DNA from: Acidobacteriota bacterium
GTDB taxonomy: Bacteria; Acidobacteriota; Terriglobia; Bryobacterales; UBA6623
Reading direction: 5' to 3'
Length of the DNA stretch: 64,000 bases
NCBI GenBank assembly: GCA_016125275.1
Contig: WGMB01000010.1
Span: 186,001-250,000, forward strand
In this document: positions 23,601-32,792 of the stretch, piece after piece
Layout: every line of letters starts with the position of its first letter
How positions within the stretch are numbered: the first letter of the stretch is position 1
Translations under genes and position numbers: made by a program
Notes under the pieces: model-generated
Database searches by the model: none
Seen by the model: the letters and a program-made list of their open reading frames with translations, nothing else
What the model was told of the DNA's origin: nothing

Positions 23601-24452
23601 TCAGGCGCCCGCCGGGAAGCGGAAGAATAACGCAAGAGCCAATACGATTATGCCAAAGACGACGCGATAGATCACGAAAACTCGCATCGTCGCCCGTTGC
23701 AGGTAGCGCAGGAAAGCCGAGATCACGATGTAGCCGAAGATCCCCGCCGTCAGCACGCCCACCACGAACGCCGCCCGGTCGTCGGCCGGAATCCCGCCTT
23801 CCCCGAACGCATCCAGCGAAGCCTTCAAACCCGCGCCCAGAATGATCGGCGTCGACAGCAAGAACGAAAACCGCGCCGCCGAGTGCCGCGAGATTCCCAG
23901 CAGCATCGCCGCCGAAATCGTGATGCCCGAGCGCGACGTCCCCGGGATCAGCGCCAGCGCCTGCGCCGCGCCGATCACCATCGCGTCGCGCAAGGTCAGT
24001 TGCCCTAAATCTCGCCGAAACGTCCCCGTCTTTTCCGCCACATAGATCAGCAGGCCCACCGCGATCAGCATCACCCCAATCACCACCGGGCTGCGCAGCG
24101 TCGATTCCACGAAGTCCTTCAGAATCAACCCGGCCACTCCGGCCGGCAGGGTCGAGGCGACCAGGTACAGGAACAGCCGGGGGTTCTGGTACAGGTCGTA
24201 GTCCGGCTCGCCCGGCGGCGGCTTCCAGACCTCCTTGCCGATCGCCAGAAACGCCAGCCGCACCCAGGTCTTGAAGAAGTACGCGATCACCGCCGCCAGC
24301 GTCCCCATGTGCAGGGCGATGTCGAACAGCAGGCCGTGATCCTGCCAGCCCAGCAGCCAGGGAACCAGGATCAGGTGCGCGGTCGAGGAGACCGGCAAAA
24401 ATTCGGTCACCGCCTGGACCAGCGCCAGGACGACCGCGTGAAGAATGGACAT
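23601..24452 (-). CDS. uppP: Undecaprenyl-diphosphatase
   Basis: A 283-residue polytopic membrane phosphatase (BacA family) that regenerates undecaprenyl phosphate for peptidoglycan and other surface polymers and gives bacitracin tolerance. The two active-site regions are visible: EFLPVSSTAHL near the N-terminus (Thr-Ala-His where most have Thr-Gly-His) and PGTSRSGITISAAMLLG. About eight hydrophobic helices cover the rest. It starts 6 bases after the LarA-like gene and may be co-transcribed with it. Confidence 0.95.
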   Translation of the reverse strand: MSILHAVVLALVQAVTEFLPVSSTAHLILVPWLLGWQDHGLLFDIALHMGTLAAVIAYFFKTWVRLAFLAIGKEVWKPPPGEPDYDLYQNPRLFLYLVASTLPAGVAGLILKDFVESTLRSPVVIGVMLIAVGLLIYVAEKTGTFRRDLGQLTLRDAMVIGAAQALALIPGTSRSGITISAAMLLGISRHSAARFSFLLSTPIILGAGLKASLDAFGEGGIPADDRAAFVVGVLTAGIFGYIVISAFLRYLQRATMRVFVIYRVVFGIIVLALALFFRFPAGA

Positions 24453-24458
24453 GACGCT

Positions 24459-25733
24459 CTAGTGGCTGGCCTGCGGTTCGAATGGCGAGACTAGATTGCC
24501 CGCTTCATCGAACGGCAGCTCGATCGGCTCGCCCACGATCTCGATCTCGGGATTCGCGCGCAGCTCGTCGAGAAGATTCGCGCTCACCAGAGCGTCGGAC
24601 AGGTCCATCGAATTGGCGATCCAGCAGATCGTGCAGTCGGAGACGTCCAGCCGCGCGCACGTCGGCAGGATCTTGTCGACGCACTCCCGGTCGCTCGAAA
24701 AATGCATCGGGATCGCGCCCGGCTGCGTGGTCGACGAGGTCAAGCCGTTGATCCAGGTCGCGTTGAGGTCGATCTTGTCCACCAGACGGTCGGCGACGAT
24801 GTCGGCGAATCCGATGCCGATGGCGTTGCCGTAGCTCATCGACGACAGGTCCCGCACGAAGATGCGCCGGATGAACGGCACGCCCTCCCAGCGGTTGGGG
24901 CCGTCCACGCCGCGGTTCACCACCTTGGTGTCCATGCCGGCGCCGGAGTAGTTCTTGCCCATCTCGTCCACCACGAGCAGGTCCACTTCCTTCACCGGAA
25001 TGTTTGCCTTCCAGGACTTGGTCTTGGCCAGCAGCTCTTCCTCGCGGGCCACCATGCCTTCCACGCCCAGCGCGTGCACCTCGGCGGTGTTGTGCCAGGC
25101 GTCTTCCAGAATCGCCAGCCCGCCCAGCATCTTGCCGGTCGAGAGCACCTTGGCCCCCACCGAGCGGATCACCTGCTCCATGCCTAGCCGCAGCGCCCAG
25201 GTGTGGTAGCGCTTGGCGCCTTCCCACTTGCCCAGGCCGATCGCCATCATCTTGTGGACGCCCGATTCCAGCGCGCCCTCGAAGTCGGTGTGCCACTTCA
25301 CGCGGCTGCACAGCATCACGCCGTCGGCCTCGAAGGCGTTGCGGTCCATCGCCACCTCGATGCCTTCCGGCGTCTGGCCCAGCGAGACCACTTCGAGCGA
25401 GCTCACGATCGGCGCGCCCATCTTCTCTTCGGTAATGCCGTAGTGGTGCAGCACCTCGGCCTGCCCGGCCGCCGTCGCCGCTCCGTGGCTGCCCATCACC
25501 GGGATGATGAACGGCTTCACCCCGCGCGACTTCCAGAAGTCGCAGACCGCCTTGACGATGACGTCGATGTTGGCGATGCCGCGGCTGCCCGCGCCCACCG
25601 CGATGCGTGCGCCGGGCTTCACCGCCTGCGTCCACTCGGCCGCCTCGAGCGTTTTGCGGACGCCCTCGGCCACATCGGCGAGCTTGCGCTCGGGAAAGTT
25701 CTGTCGCACGCGGACGAGCTTCTGGATCGGCAT
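24459..25733 (-). CDS. LarA-like (DUF2088, lactate racemase N-terminal domain) protein
   Basis: A 424-residue cytosolic protein. IAVGAGSRGIANI, then IPVMGSHGAATAAGQAEVL and YGITEEKMGAPI match the N-terminal domain of the LarA nickel-pincer racemase family. LarA itself racemises lactate with a nickel pincer cofactor made by LarB, LarC and LarE; none of those genes is in the window. Many family members act on other 2-hydroxy acids, so the substrate is open. It is followed directly by uppP. Confidence 0.75.
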   Translation of the reverse strand: MPIQKLVRVRQNFPERKLADVAEGVRKTLEAAEWTQAVKPGARIAVGAGSRGIANIDVIVKAVCDFWKSRGVKPFIIPVMGSHGAATAAGQAEVLHHYGITEEKMGAPIVSSLEVVSLGQTPEGIEVAMDRNAFEADGVMLCSRVKWHTDFEGALESGVHKMMAIGLGKWEGAKRYHTWALRLGMEQVIRSVGAKVLSTGKMLGGLAILEDAWHNTAEVHALGVEGMVAREEELLAKTKSWKANIPVKEVDLLVVDEMGKNYSGAGMDTKVVNRGVDGPNRWEGVPFIRRIFVRDLSSMSYGNAIGIGFADIVADRLVDKIDLNATWINGLTSSTTQPGAIPMHFSSDRECVDKILPTCARLDVSDCTICWIANSMDLSDALVSANLLDELRANPEIEIVGEPIELPFDEAGNLVSPFEPQASH

Positions 25734-25763
25734 GATCGAACCGCCATTATACGGCGGACGCAG

Positions 25764-27665
25764 CTACCTTGGCCGGACGTTGACGAGCGCTTCGGCCCAC
25801 TCGCGCAGCTCGCCGCCTTCCCAGCTCACATCGGCCGTCAGCACCTGCAGCCCTTGCGCCGCCTCCGGCGCCTTCACCGTCAGCGCCACCCGGCCCTCCC
25901 GGCGCGGCGCAACCTTCACCGCCCCCTCGCTCACCTGCCAGCCCTGCGGCCCGCGCAGCCGCACTCGAAACTCCCTCTCCCCGGCGGCGTGGTTGAAGAT
26001 CACCCCGTAGAGCGTGAGCTCTCCGCCCGGCTCCATCTCGTTGCCGTAGGGATACAGCCGCATCCACTGCTCGTCGAGCCCGAAGTTCGGGTCCTCCCAC
26101 GGCACCAGCTCCGCCGCCACGGCCTGCTTGGCCCGCAGCGTCCGCTCCATGTAGTCGAGCTGGCCGGGGTCATAGCGGAACACCGGCTCGATGTGCTGGT
26201 TCACCAGCCAGAACTCCGGATCGGCCTCCCTGATCCTTTGCAGGCACAGGTAGTGGCCCAGGCCCTCGTGCAAAAAGTGGCGATTGAGCAGGCAGTAGTC
26301 GTCCAACCCGCTCGGGCTGAACGAGTCGCCCACGAAGAAGAACTTCTCGCCGTCGTCGCGCACCATCTGCAACCCGCCGTGGTAGACCGCTTGTCCGGGA
26401 AAGTACGTGTAGGTGAACAGGTACTCGTTCCAGCGCAGTTGCTCGCCCTCGGCCAGCGTCCGCACGGCCTCGATCGGCTGATCCGTCATGGCCGGCATGC
26501 GGTAGGCGCCGGGCCGCTCCAGGATGTCGGCCACCTCCGGGCCGGCGTAGACCGGGCAGTCGCACTCCTCGGCCATGGTCTGCACCCGGTCGGTGTGGTC
26601 GTCGTGGTAGTGCGTCACGAAGACCCCTTCGATCTTCGAGAACACGCCCCGCGAGCGCATCTCCCGCAACTGCTCCATCACCTGGTCGGTCCCGCAGTCG
26701 ATCAGGAAGGCCGTCCCCGCGTCGGACACCACCAGCCGCGAGGTGCCCAGCTTGTGCAGCCAGCGCGGCGGAATCTCGCGCAGCTCGTTCGCCATCGGCA
26801 TCCACTCGATCGAGGCGTCCGAGAGCACCCGCTTGGCCCGCAACCGCAGGTTGTCGTCGCCCCAATACCAGCGCAGCGCGTCGGTCTTGTAGTACTCCCG
26901 AAAAAGCTCCTGCAGCCGCGCGATCGACTTGCCGATCGCCTCCTCCGGGTTCTCGATCAGCGGCCCGCGCGCCGGCACGATCAAGTCCGGCTGCAGGGCG
27001 CTGATCTTGCGCAGGCTGGCGATTACGTCCGAGGCCCGCGCGGCGTAGCCGTGGTAGCCCCTGACGTTCGCTTCCGGAATGGCGTCCTGCAGGCTGAACA
27101 GGTCGTGGATGCGGCCGTCGCTGTAGAGCAGGTCGCCGGTCGCCGCGATCTTCTTGCCCCCCAGCGTGAACACGTAGCTCACCGCCCCGCGGGTGTAGCC
27201 GGGCGTTTCGACGACCTCCATGTCCAGGCCGCCCGGCAGCGTCAGCTTGCCCGCCGCCACCGTACGGTCCAGGCGCAGCGGCTCGGTCAGCACCTTGCTC
27301 GACTGCTGGCCGTAGTCGTGGAAGCGCGCCGTGGAATACTCGGCCCAGAAGGCGTCGGTCTGCTCGAACAGCTTCTGCTCGGCCGCCGGCCCCATCGCCT
27401 GCGCGCCGGCTTCCACCAGCTTCCGCCCGGCCCACACCACGTCGCGCCGATGGTGCGTGAACAGCACCGCGTCCGCCGGCGGCGGCTGCTCGCGCGGGTC
27501 GCCGTAGATGGCCACGGTCTTGCCTTCGCGTTCGATGCGCAGCCCGTTCACGGGCCCCTCGATCAGCTCCGCGCCGGCCGGCAGCGGCGAATCCTTCGAC
27601 GAGCAGCTCGGCAGCAGGGCGGCCAGGGCGAGGGCGATGAGCCAGGTGACGCGGCTTGATAGCAT
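25764..27665 (-). CDS. Lipoprotein with two tandem MBL-fold domains, the first without metal ligands
   Basis: A 633-residue lipoprotein (ALLPSC lipobox) with two metallo-beta-lactamase folds and a C-terminal Ig-like domain (about 530-633). In domain 1 the metal motifs are replaced: FTHHRRDVV for THxHxDH, TPGYTRG for TPGHTxG and PARGP for xxHGP, although ATGDLLY keeps its Asp. Domain 2 keeps VTHYHDDHTD, the VYHGGL segment, VGDSFSPSG and VNQHIEPV, so it should bind metal and hydrolyse its substrate. I chose ATG 27665 (GGAAA 6 bases upstream) over the TTG at 27677. It is divergent from mqnA. Substrate unknown. Confidence 0.85.
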   Translation of the reverse strand: MLSSRVTWLIALALAALLPSCSSKDSPLPAGAELIEGPVNGLRIEREGKTVAIYGDPREQPPPADAVLFTHHRRDVVWAGRKLVEAGAQAMGPAAEQKLFEQTDAFWAEYSTARFHDYGQQSSKVLTEPLRLDRTVAAGKLTLPGGLDMEVVETPGYTRGAVSYVFTLGGKKIAATGDLLYSDGRIHDLFSLQDAIPEANVRGYHGYAARASDVIASLRKISALQPDLIVPARGPLIENPEEAIGKSIARLQELFREYYKTDALRWYWGDDNLRLRAKRVLSDASIEWMPMANELREIPPRWLHKLGTSRLVVSDAGTAFLIDCGTDQVMEQLREMRSRGVFSKIEGVFVTHYHDDHTDRVQTMAEECDCPVYAGPEVADILERPGAYRMPAMTDQPIEAVRTLAEGEQLRWNEYLFTYTYFPGQAVYHGGLQMVRDDGEKFFFVGDSFSPSGLDDYCLLNRHFLHEGLGHYLCLQRIREADPEFWLVNQHIEPVFRYDPGQLDYMERTLRAKQAVAAELVPWEDPNFGLDEQWMRLYPYGNEMEPGGELTLYGVIFNHAAGEREFRVRLRGPQGWQVSEGAVKVAPRREGRVALTVKAPEAAQGLQVLTADVSWEGGELREWAEALVNVRPR

Positions 27666-27676
27666 GAGAGTTTCCA

Positions 27677-28531
27677 ATGAGCAGTCTGTTGCGGGTTCGC
27701 GCGGTGAGCTATCTCAATACCTCGCCGCTGGTTTGGGGCTTTCTCCACGGTCCCCAGCAAGGGCTGTTCGACCTGCGCGGGTCGCTGCCTTCGGCCTGCG
27801 CGGCCGCTCTGCGGACCAATGCCGCCGACATCGGACTCGTGCCGGTAATCGAGCTCGCCCGCCAGCCGGACCTGCTGGCGCTGGGCGGCTGCTCGATCGC
27901 CTGTCGCGGCCCTGTTCGCAGCATTCTACTCGTTTCCGCCAAACCGCTGGACCAAGTCGAGACGATCGCGGCCGATACCGGCTCGCGCACCTCGGTGGCG
28001 ATGACGCAGGTCGTGCTGCACGAGCGCTTCGGCCGCCGCCCGACCATGCTGGAGCATGAGCCCGAGCTCGGCCCCATGCTGGCCGCCGCCGACGCCGCCC
28101 TCGTCATCGGCGACCCCGCCCTGCGCATCGACCCGGCCATGACCCGCTGGCAGGGCCGCCCGGTCGAGGTGCATGACATGGGTTCGGCCTGGGTCGAGTC
28201 CACCGGGCTGCCGATGGTCTTCGCCGTCTGGGCCGTCAAGGAAGCCGTCGCCGAGCGCGCCTCCGAAGCGCCGTTCGTGGCCTCCAAGCAGTACGGCCTG
28301 GCCCGCCTGCCCGAGATCGTCGAAGCCGAGTCCGCCCGCCTCGACCTCGACCCGGCCCTGGTGGAGAGCTACCTGAGCCGCAACATCGTCTACGATCTGG
28401 GAGAATCGGAGACGCAGGGCATGCGGCGCTTCCTCGAAGCCGCCCGCCGCCTGGGCCTGGCGCCCGGAGACGGCCGGCCGCGCTTTGCCGACGCCCCCGC
28501 CCTGGCCGCCAACACGGAACGAAGCCTATGA
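27677..28531 (+). CDS. mqnA: Chorismate dehydratase, futalosine menaquinone pathway
   Basis: A 284-residue MqnA/MqnD-family protein with the periplasmic-binding-protein-like fold. MqnA removes water from chorismate to give 3-enolpyruvylbenzoate, the first step of the futalosine route. The N-terminal VRAVSYLNTSPLVWGF and the ADIGLVPVIELAR segment are typical of MqnA. It overlaps mqnC by 4 bases (ATGA). A GAGAG precedes the ATG. Assignment as MqnA rather than MqnD rests on the YLNT motif near the N-terminus and the pairing with mqnC. Confidence 0.88.
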   Translation: MSSLLRVRAVSYLNTSPLVWGFLHGPQQGLFDLRGSLPSACAAALRTNAADIGLVPVIELARQPDLLALGGCSIACRGPVRSILLVSAKPLDQVETIAADTGSRTSVAMTQVVLHERFGRRPTMLEHEPELGPMLAAADAALVIGDPALRIDPAMTRWQGRPVEVHDMGSAWVESTGLPMVFAVWAVKEAVAERASEAPFVASKQYGLARLPEIVEAESARLDLDPALVESYLSRNIVYDLGESETQGMRRFLEAARRLGLAPGDGRPRFADAPALAANTERSL

Positions 28532-29568
28532 GCGACCGCATGACCCCCGCCCAGGCGCTCGACGCCCTGCGCAGCGACGACCTGCTCGGCGTCGGCATGG
28601 CCGCTGACGCCGTGCGCGCCAAGTTCCACCCCGAAGGCGTCGCCACCTACATCATCGATCGCAACATCAACCACACCAACTTCTGCACCGAGTACTGCAC
28701 CTTCTGCGCCTTCTACCGGCCCATGGGCCACGCCGAAGGCTACGTGCTCTCGATCGACGAGATCGCCGCCAAGATCCAAGAAACCATCGACTTGGGCGGC
28801 ACCGGCGTGCTCATGCAGGGCGGCGTGAACCCCGACCTCGACATCACCTACTTCGAGAAGCTCTTCTCCGAGCTCAAGAAGCGCTTCGAGATCCACCTGC
28901 ACTGCCTGTCCGCGCCGGAGATCCTCGAGATCGCCCAGGTCAGCAACCTCTCCATCCGCGACACCATCGCCCGGCTGCGCGACGCCGGCCTCGACTCCAT
29001 CCCCGGCGCAGGCGCTGAGATCCTCGACGACGAGGTCCGCTTCAAGATCGCCCGCCTCAAGTGCCGTTCCGCCGACTGGGTCGAGGTGCACCGCACCTGC
29101 CACCAGCTCGGCGTCCGCACCACGGCCACCATGATGTTCGGCTGCGGCGAGACCCTGGAGCAGCGGGTCAATCACCTCGAGACCATCCGCAGCCTGCAGG
29201 ACGAGACCGGCGGCTTCACGGCCTTCATCCCCTGGCCCTTCCAGCCGGAGAACAATCCGCTGGGCAAGAAGGTGCCGGAGGAGTCCACGGCGGTCGAGTT
29301 CCTCAAGACGCTGGCCGTCTGCCGCATCTACCTCGACAACGTCATCAACATCCAGACTTCCTGGGTCACCCAGGGACTGAAAGTCTGCCAGCTCGGTCTG
29401 CGCTTCGGCGGCAACGATGTGGGCAGCGTGATGCTCGAGGAGAACGTGGTGCGCCAGGCCGGCGCGCAGCACGCGGCGACGGAAGAGGATCTGCGGCGGA
29501 TGATTCGGGATGCGGGCTTTGTGCCCAAGCAGCGCGATACGCTCTATCGCACGCTCTTCTTGAACTAG
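28528..29568 (+). CDS. mqnC: Cyclic dehypoxanthinyl futalosine synthase (radical SAM)
   Basis: A 346-residue radical SAM enzyme that cyclises dehypoxanthine futalosine in menaquinone synthesis. Cluster ligands are Cys53, Cys57 and Cys60 in NFCTEYCTFCAFYR. LMQGGVNPDL, HCLSAPEI, DSIPGAGAEIL and FIPWPFQPENN match the MqnC/CofH group, and the DSIPGAGAEI form with the mqnA neighbour favours MqnC. It is coupled to mqnA by a 4-base overlap. The remaining futalosine genes (mqnB, mqnD, mqnE) are elsewhere. Confidence 0.93.
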   Translation: MSDRMTPAQALDALRSDDLLGVGMAADAVRAKFHPEGVATYIIDRNINHTNFCTEYCTFCAFYRPMGHAEGYVLSIDEIAAKIQETIDLGGTGVLMQGGVNPDLDITYFEKLFSELKKRFEIHLHCLSAPEILEIAQVSNLSIRDTIARLRDAGLDSIPGAGAEILDDEVRFKIARLKCRSADWVEVHRTCHQLGVRTTATMMFGCGETLEQRVNHLETIRSLQDETGGFTAFIPWPFQPENNPLGKKVPEESTAVEFLKTLAVCRIYLDNVINIQTSWVTQGLKVCQLGLRFGGNDVGSVMLEENVVRQAGAQHAATEEDLRRMIRDAGFVPKQRDTLYRTLFLN

Positions 29569-29583
29569 CGGCGCTCCGCCGCC

Positions 29584-29604
29584 CCGGCGCTATTGCAGCG
29601 CCGG
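29584..29604. terminator. 8-bp perfect hairpin between convergent mqnC and the DUF5658-like gene
   Basis: CCGGCGCT (29584-29591) pairs with AGCGCCGG (29597-29604) around a 5-base loop. It overlaps the last codons of the minus-strand gene and lies 15 bases after the mqnC stop. It may end both transcripts. Confidence 0.45.
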
Positions 29605-29880
29605 CGAAGTTACGATCAGCACGACCAGGTTGTAGGCGACCAGCATCGCGAAGAAGATGTTGACGCCTCGCAGCAGCCGTTGGCGCGCCCGCAGCAGGCA
29701 GTAGGCCGCCAGCACCACCGCCGCCGCCTTCATCGCAATCAGAGTTTGCACCGGTCCCGGCCCATGCTCGAACGCCAACCGGACGATGGGGTTGCCCTCG
29801 GCCACGCCCTGCAGCAGGAACGCCAGCGTCGTCAAGATGTCGAGGACTTGGAGGTAGGTAAACTCGATCAGCAGCCTCAC
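29590..29880 (-). CDS. Small DUF5658-like membrane protein
   Basis: A 96-residue protein with three hydrophobic helices. EFTYLQVLDILTTLAFLL at the N-terminus, GNPIVR in the first loop, and two further helices (AAAVVLAAYCLL, FFAMLVAYNLVVLIV) match the DUF5658 pattern, in which a membrane Asp and a following GNP loop are conserved. The function is unknown. It converges on mqnC. Confidence 0.7.
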   Translation of the reverse strand: MRLLIEFTYLQVLDILTTLAFLLQGVAEGNPIVRLAFEHGPGPVQTLIAMKAAAVVLAAYCLLRARQRLLRGVNIFFAMLVAYNLVVLIVTSPALQ

Positions 29881-29990
29881 GAAAATGCTCCCCCCGACTT
29901 GCGGGTTCCCTTAGTAGAGCATCAGCGGAACTACTGAGCAAGAGCCAGAACTAACGTACTAGTAAGGCTACTGGGGAGAGTCATAGGGGA

Positions 29991-30950
29991 CTATTGGAAT
30001 ACGCCTTGCAAGCCGTGAAACTCTTCCCGGAATTGCTCCAGGAGGACGCTTGCGGCCGATTCCAGGCCCAAGTGACGGAACGCCTCTTCGGGTCCTTCCG
30101 GCGGCCGATGCTCCGACGAGACCGCTTCCATGCCCTCCGAGCGGACGGCGGCGTCGGCGGCGTGCACCAGCCAAGCCAGGCTCAGCGCCGGCTTCTCCGG
30201 ATCCTGCTCGGGATCGGGCGGACAGGCGTCGGGGTCGTGGTGGTAGCGGGCGGCGTTCTGGATCGCCACCGGCAGCTTCCAGGCCTCCAGCACGATCGCC
30301 GACAGCTCGCTGTGGGTGACGTGCAGAAACTCACGCTCCAGATCCTCCCAGGATTCCTCGCCGGCCTCCCAGCGCTCGATGATCTGCAACACGGCCATCG
30401 GCGCGGTGGTGAAGATCAGCAGCTTGCCCACGTCGTGGAACAGTCCGGCCGCGAAGGCCGCCTCCGGGTCGTGCGAGCGGGTATAGGAGGCCAGAAACTG
30501 GGTGAAGAAGGCGCAGCCCAGGGCGTGCCGCGAGTACGACCCGTACAGAGCCCGCGCCGGTTGGCTCTGGGTCAGCATCCGCCGCATGGAGAACGCCAGC
30601 GCCAGGTTGCGGACCGTCTTGAACCCCAGCAAGGTCACCGCGTGGCGGATCGACGAGACTCGGTTCGGCAGCCCGTAGTAGGCCGAGTTCACGCACTTGA
30701 GCACGCTGCCGCTGAGCACGCTGTCGCGCTCGATGACCGAGGCGATCTGGCCCGCCGAGGCCATCTCGTTGTTGAGCATGCCGATGAGCTGGTTGAGCGT
30801 CGACGGCAGCGGCGGGATGCTGTTGACCGCCGAGAGCAGCTTGAGCCGATACTCGTCCGGAGACGGCTCGGGCCGCCGCAGCGGCTCGCGCGGCGTCTGC
30901 GGAACCGCTCGCGGCGGTTGCTGCGGCGCTTGAAAGAACGGACGGCGCAT
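29991..30950 (-). CDS. HDOD domain protein
   Basis: A 319-residue cytosolic protein with a Pro/Arg-rich N-terminal 35 residues and an HDOD domain (about 40-250). NSIPPLPSTLNQL, IASVIERDSVLSGSVLKCVNSAYYG and RHAVTLLGFKTVRNLALAF are typical of HDOD, and GLFHDVGKLLIF is the HD-like segment. HDOD proteins act as signalling scaffolds linked to chemotaxis, motility or cyclic-di-GMP and are not proven enzymes. The neighbouring PP2C phosphatase, 54 bases downstream of its transcription start side, may belong to the same signalling set, which is inference. Confidence 0.88.
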   Translation of the reverse strand: MRRPFFQAPQQPPRAVPQTPREPLRRPEPSPDEYRLKLLSAVNSIPPLPSTLNQLIGMLNNEMASAGQIASVIERDSVLSGSVLKCVNSAYYGLPNRVSSIRHAVTLLGFKTVRNLALAFSMRRMLTQSQPARALYGSYSRHALGCAFFTQFLASYTRSHDPEAAFAAGLFHDVGKLLIFTTAPMAVLQIIERWEAGEESWEDLEREFLHVTHSELSAIVLEAWKLPVAIQNAARYHHDPDACPPDPEQDPEKPALSLAWLVHAADAAVRSEGMEAVSSEHRPPEGPEEAFRHLGLESAASVLLEQFREEFHGLQGVFQ

Positions 30951-31003
30951 TGCTCCCTAGACCTATCGGCGGGAGCGGGAATCGGATGTAGGAGAGCGGC
31001 GGT

Positions 31004-31729
31004 CTAGCCTTCCGGCTCGACGCGTTCGACCAGCACGACGGTCACGTTGTCGGGGGCGCCCCGGTCGAGCGTCGCCTGGATCAGCGCCTGGCACTTGTCT
31101 TCCAGCCCCGACTTGCGCTGCAGGATGTCGAGCAGCGCTTGCTCGCCGGCCACGCCGTGCAGCCCGTCCGAGCACAGCAGCAGGATGTCGCCGGGCATGA
31201 AGTCGACCTCCAGGGCCTGGGCCTCCACATCGTCCTCGGCCCCGACGGCTTTGGTGAGCACGTTGCGGTAGGGATGCGTCCGCAACTGGTCTTCGGTCAG
31301 CCCCAGCCCGCGGCCCACCTCGTTCACCCAGCTATGGTCGGTGGTCACGCAGTACAGGCCGTCGTCGGTTTGCAGGTAGGCGCGGCTGTCGCCCACGTTC
31401 ACCACCAGCGCCCGCGGCGGCTTGGCGATCACGGCCACCAGGGTGGTGCCCATTCCGGCCAGCTCCGGGTGCGCCCGCGCTTCGGCCCGCACGTTCTGGT
31501 TCGCCAGCCGGACGGCGGCCAGCAGCTCCGGCATCTCGGCCTCCGGTCCGGCCTTCTCGATCTCGCCCACCAAGGTGTCGGCGGCGATCTTCGAAGCCCT
31601 CTCGCCGGCCTGCGCGCCGCCCATCCCGTCGGCGACCACGAACAGCTGCAGGTCGTCGCGAACTCGGAAGCTGTCTTCGTTGTTGGTGCGGGCGCGCCCC
31701 ACGTCGGTTTTGCCGAACGATCGAATCAT
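31004..31729 (-). CDS. PP2C-type Ser/Thr protein phosphatase
   Basis: A 241-residue bacterial PP2C phosphatase of the PrpC/Stp1 type, which reverses Hanks-type kinase phosphorylation. Motifs in order are GRARTNNEDSF, VVADGMGGAQAGERAS, VNVGDSRAYL, LLLCSDGLHG and APDNVTVVLV, giving the Asp residues of the two-metal centre. ATG 31729 is chosen because the protein begins directly with the family strand IRSFGKTDVG. No Hanks kinase is encoded in the window. Confidence 0.93.
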   Translation of the reverse strand: MIRSFGKTDVGRARTNNEDSFRVRDDLQLFVVADGMGGAQAGERASKIAADTLVGEIEKAGPEAEMPELLAAVRLANQNVRAEARAHPELAGMGTTLVAVIAKPPRALVVNVGDSRAYLQTDDGLYCVTTDHSWVNEVGRGLGLTEDQLRTHPYRNVLTKAVGAEDDVEAQALEVDFMPGDILLLCSDGLHGVAGEQALLDILQRKSGLEDKCQALIQATLDRGAPDNVTVVLVERVEPEG

Positions 31730-31811
31730 TCCAGTCTTCCGTTCGCGACCCGAGCGGCCTGCCCGCCCGCGATCCCGACTAGTTTGCCACAGCCGCTCCG
31801 GCGATGCGCTT

Positions 31812-32753
31812 TTAGGGCCATGGCAGGATGCGCGCTGTCCGTCCGTCGACCAGCAGATCCGTTCCCGCCTCCACCGCCACCCGCCGCAGAATCGCAAATC
31901 CCCGCCGGGCGCCGCCTTCCAGCGACTCCACCACGCTGGTCAGCGTCCCGGTCGGCCGTCCGTCGAACAGGACCTCCGCGTTCGTCAGCTCCGCGGCGCC
32001 CTCGACCTCCAGCGGAACCAGCAGCTTGTTCACCTGCCCCAGCGAGCGCACCCGCTCCACGATCTCCTGCCCCACGTAGCAGCCCTTGTTGAACGACACC
32101 CACTGCAGTTGCTGGGTCTCGTGCGGAATGTTGGTGTCGAAGTAGTCCTCGTCGAAGCTCGGGATGCGGTTGCTCACACGCACCCGCAGCAGGTCGCTGG
32201 CGCTGGCCGGGGACGCGCCGGCGCGGTCCAGGCGTTCGAGCAGCTCGGCCTTGCGCTCGGCTTCGGTCATGATCCAGCCGCCGTCCTGGCCGCTGAGCGA
32301 CGAGGCGAACACGCGCCAGGGTCCGTCGGCGGCGTGCGCGTGCGGCTCGGCCGGCGGCGCCAGCCCGTCCAGGGCGCGCGCGATCGTCTCGCGGGCGCCG
32401 GGGCCTTCCACCGCAATCGCCGCCGTGGCCGCCGTGCGGTCCTCCAGCGTCACGTCGTCCATGATGACGTAGCCGTCCAGGTAGCTCTGCAACGCAGCGC
32501 GCCGCCGGGGGTCGGTCTCCAGCAGCACGCGGTCCTCCATCACATACAAGCGACAGAACGCCTGGATGCGCCCTTGCGGGCTGAGGAAGAACGTCTGCGT
32601 TCCCTCCCCCGGGTCCAGGTCCGCGATCGGCATCGTCGCCAGCGCGTGCAGCAGCCGGACGCGGTCTTCGCCGAAGGCTTCCAGCCGCGCCCTGTCGCAC
32701 AGCTCAAGCCGCGCAGCGCCTTCGCACAAGGCCTTTTCCCCAGGGGTCAACAT
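31812..32753 (-). CDS. ygfZ: YgfZ/GcvT-family folate-binding protein
   Basis: A 313-residue protein of the YgfZ/IBA57 family, which uses tetrahydrofolate to help maintain and repair iron-sulfur clusters. The signature FNKGCYVGQEIVER (K-G-C-Y-x-G-Q-E) is intact with its conserved Cys. LSPQGRIQAF in the first half and the C-terminal beta-barrel are as expected. A TATAAT on the minus strand (32781-32786) lies 27 bases upstream and is shared back to back with the MBL gene. The radical SAM enzymes MqnC and QueE in the window are possible beneficiaries. Confidence 0.9.
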   Translation of the reverse strand: MLTPGEKALCEGAARLELCDRARLEAFGEDRVRLLHALATMPIADLDPGEGTQTFFLSPQGRIQAFCRLYVMEDRVLLETDPRRRAALQSYLDGYVIMDDVTLEDRTAATAAIAVEGPGARETIARALDGLAPPAEPHAHAADGPWRVFASSLSGQDGGWIMTEAERKAELLERLDRAGASPASASDLLRVRVSNRIPSFDEDYFDTNIPHETQQLQWVSFNKGCYVGQEIVERVRSLGQVNKLLVPLEVEGAAELTNAEVLFDGRPTGTLTSVVESLEGGARRGFAILRRVAVEAGTDLLVDGRTARILPWP

Positions 32754-32779
32754 CGAAAAATGGGATCGGAAAGAGCTGT

Positions 32780-32786
32780 TATTATA
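32780..32786. promoter_or_regulatory. Overlapping divergent -10 elements (TATTAT plus, TATAAT minus)
   Basis: TATTAT at 32780-32785 lies 7 bases before the plus-strand ATG 32793. Its complement over 32781-32786 reads TATAAT toward ygfZ, whose start is 27 bases away. One AT patch in a GC-rich context thus appears to serve both directions, with a leaderless plus-strand transcript. Confidence 0.45.
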
Positions 32787-32792
32787 GCGGCG

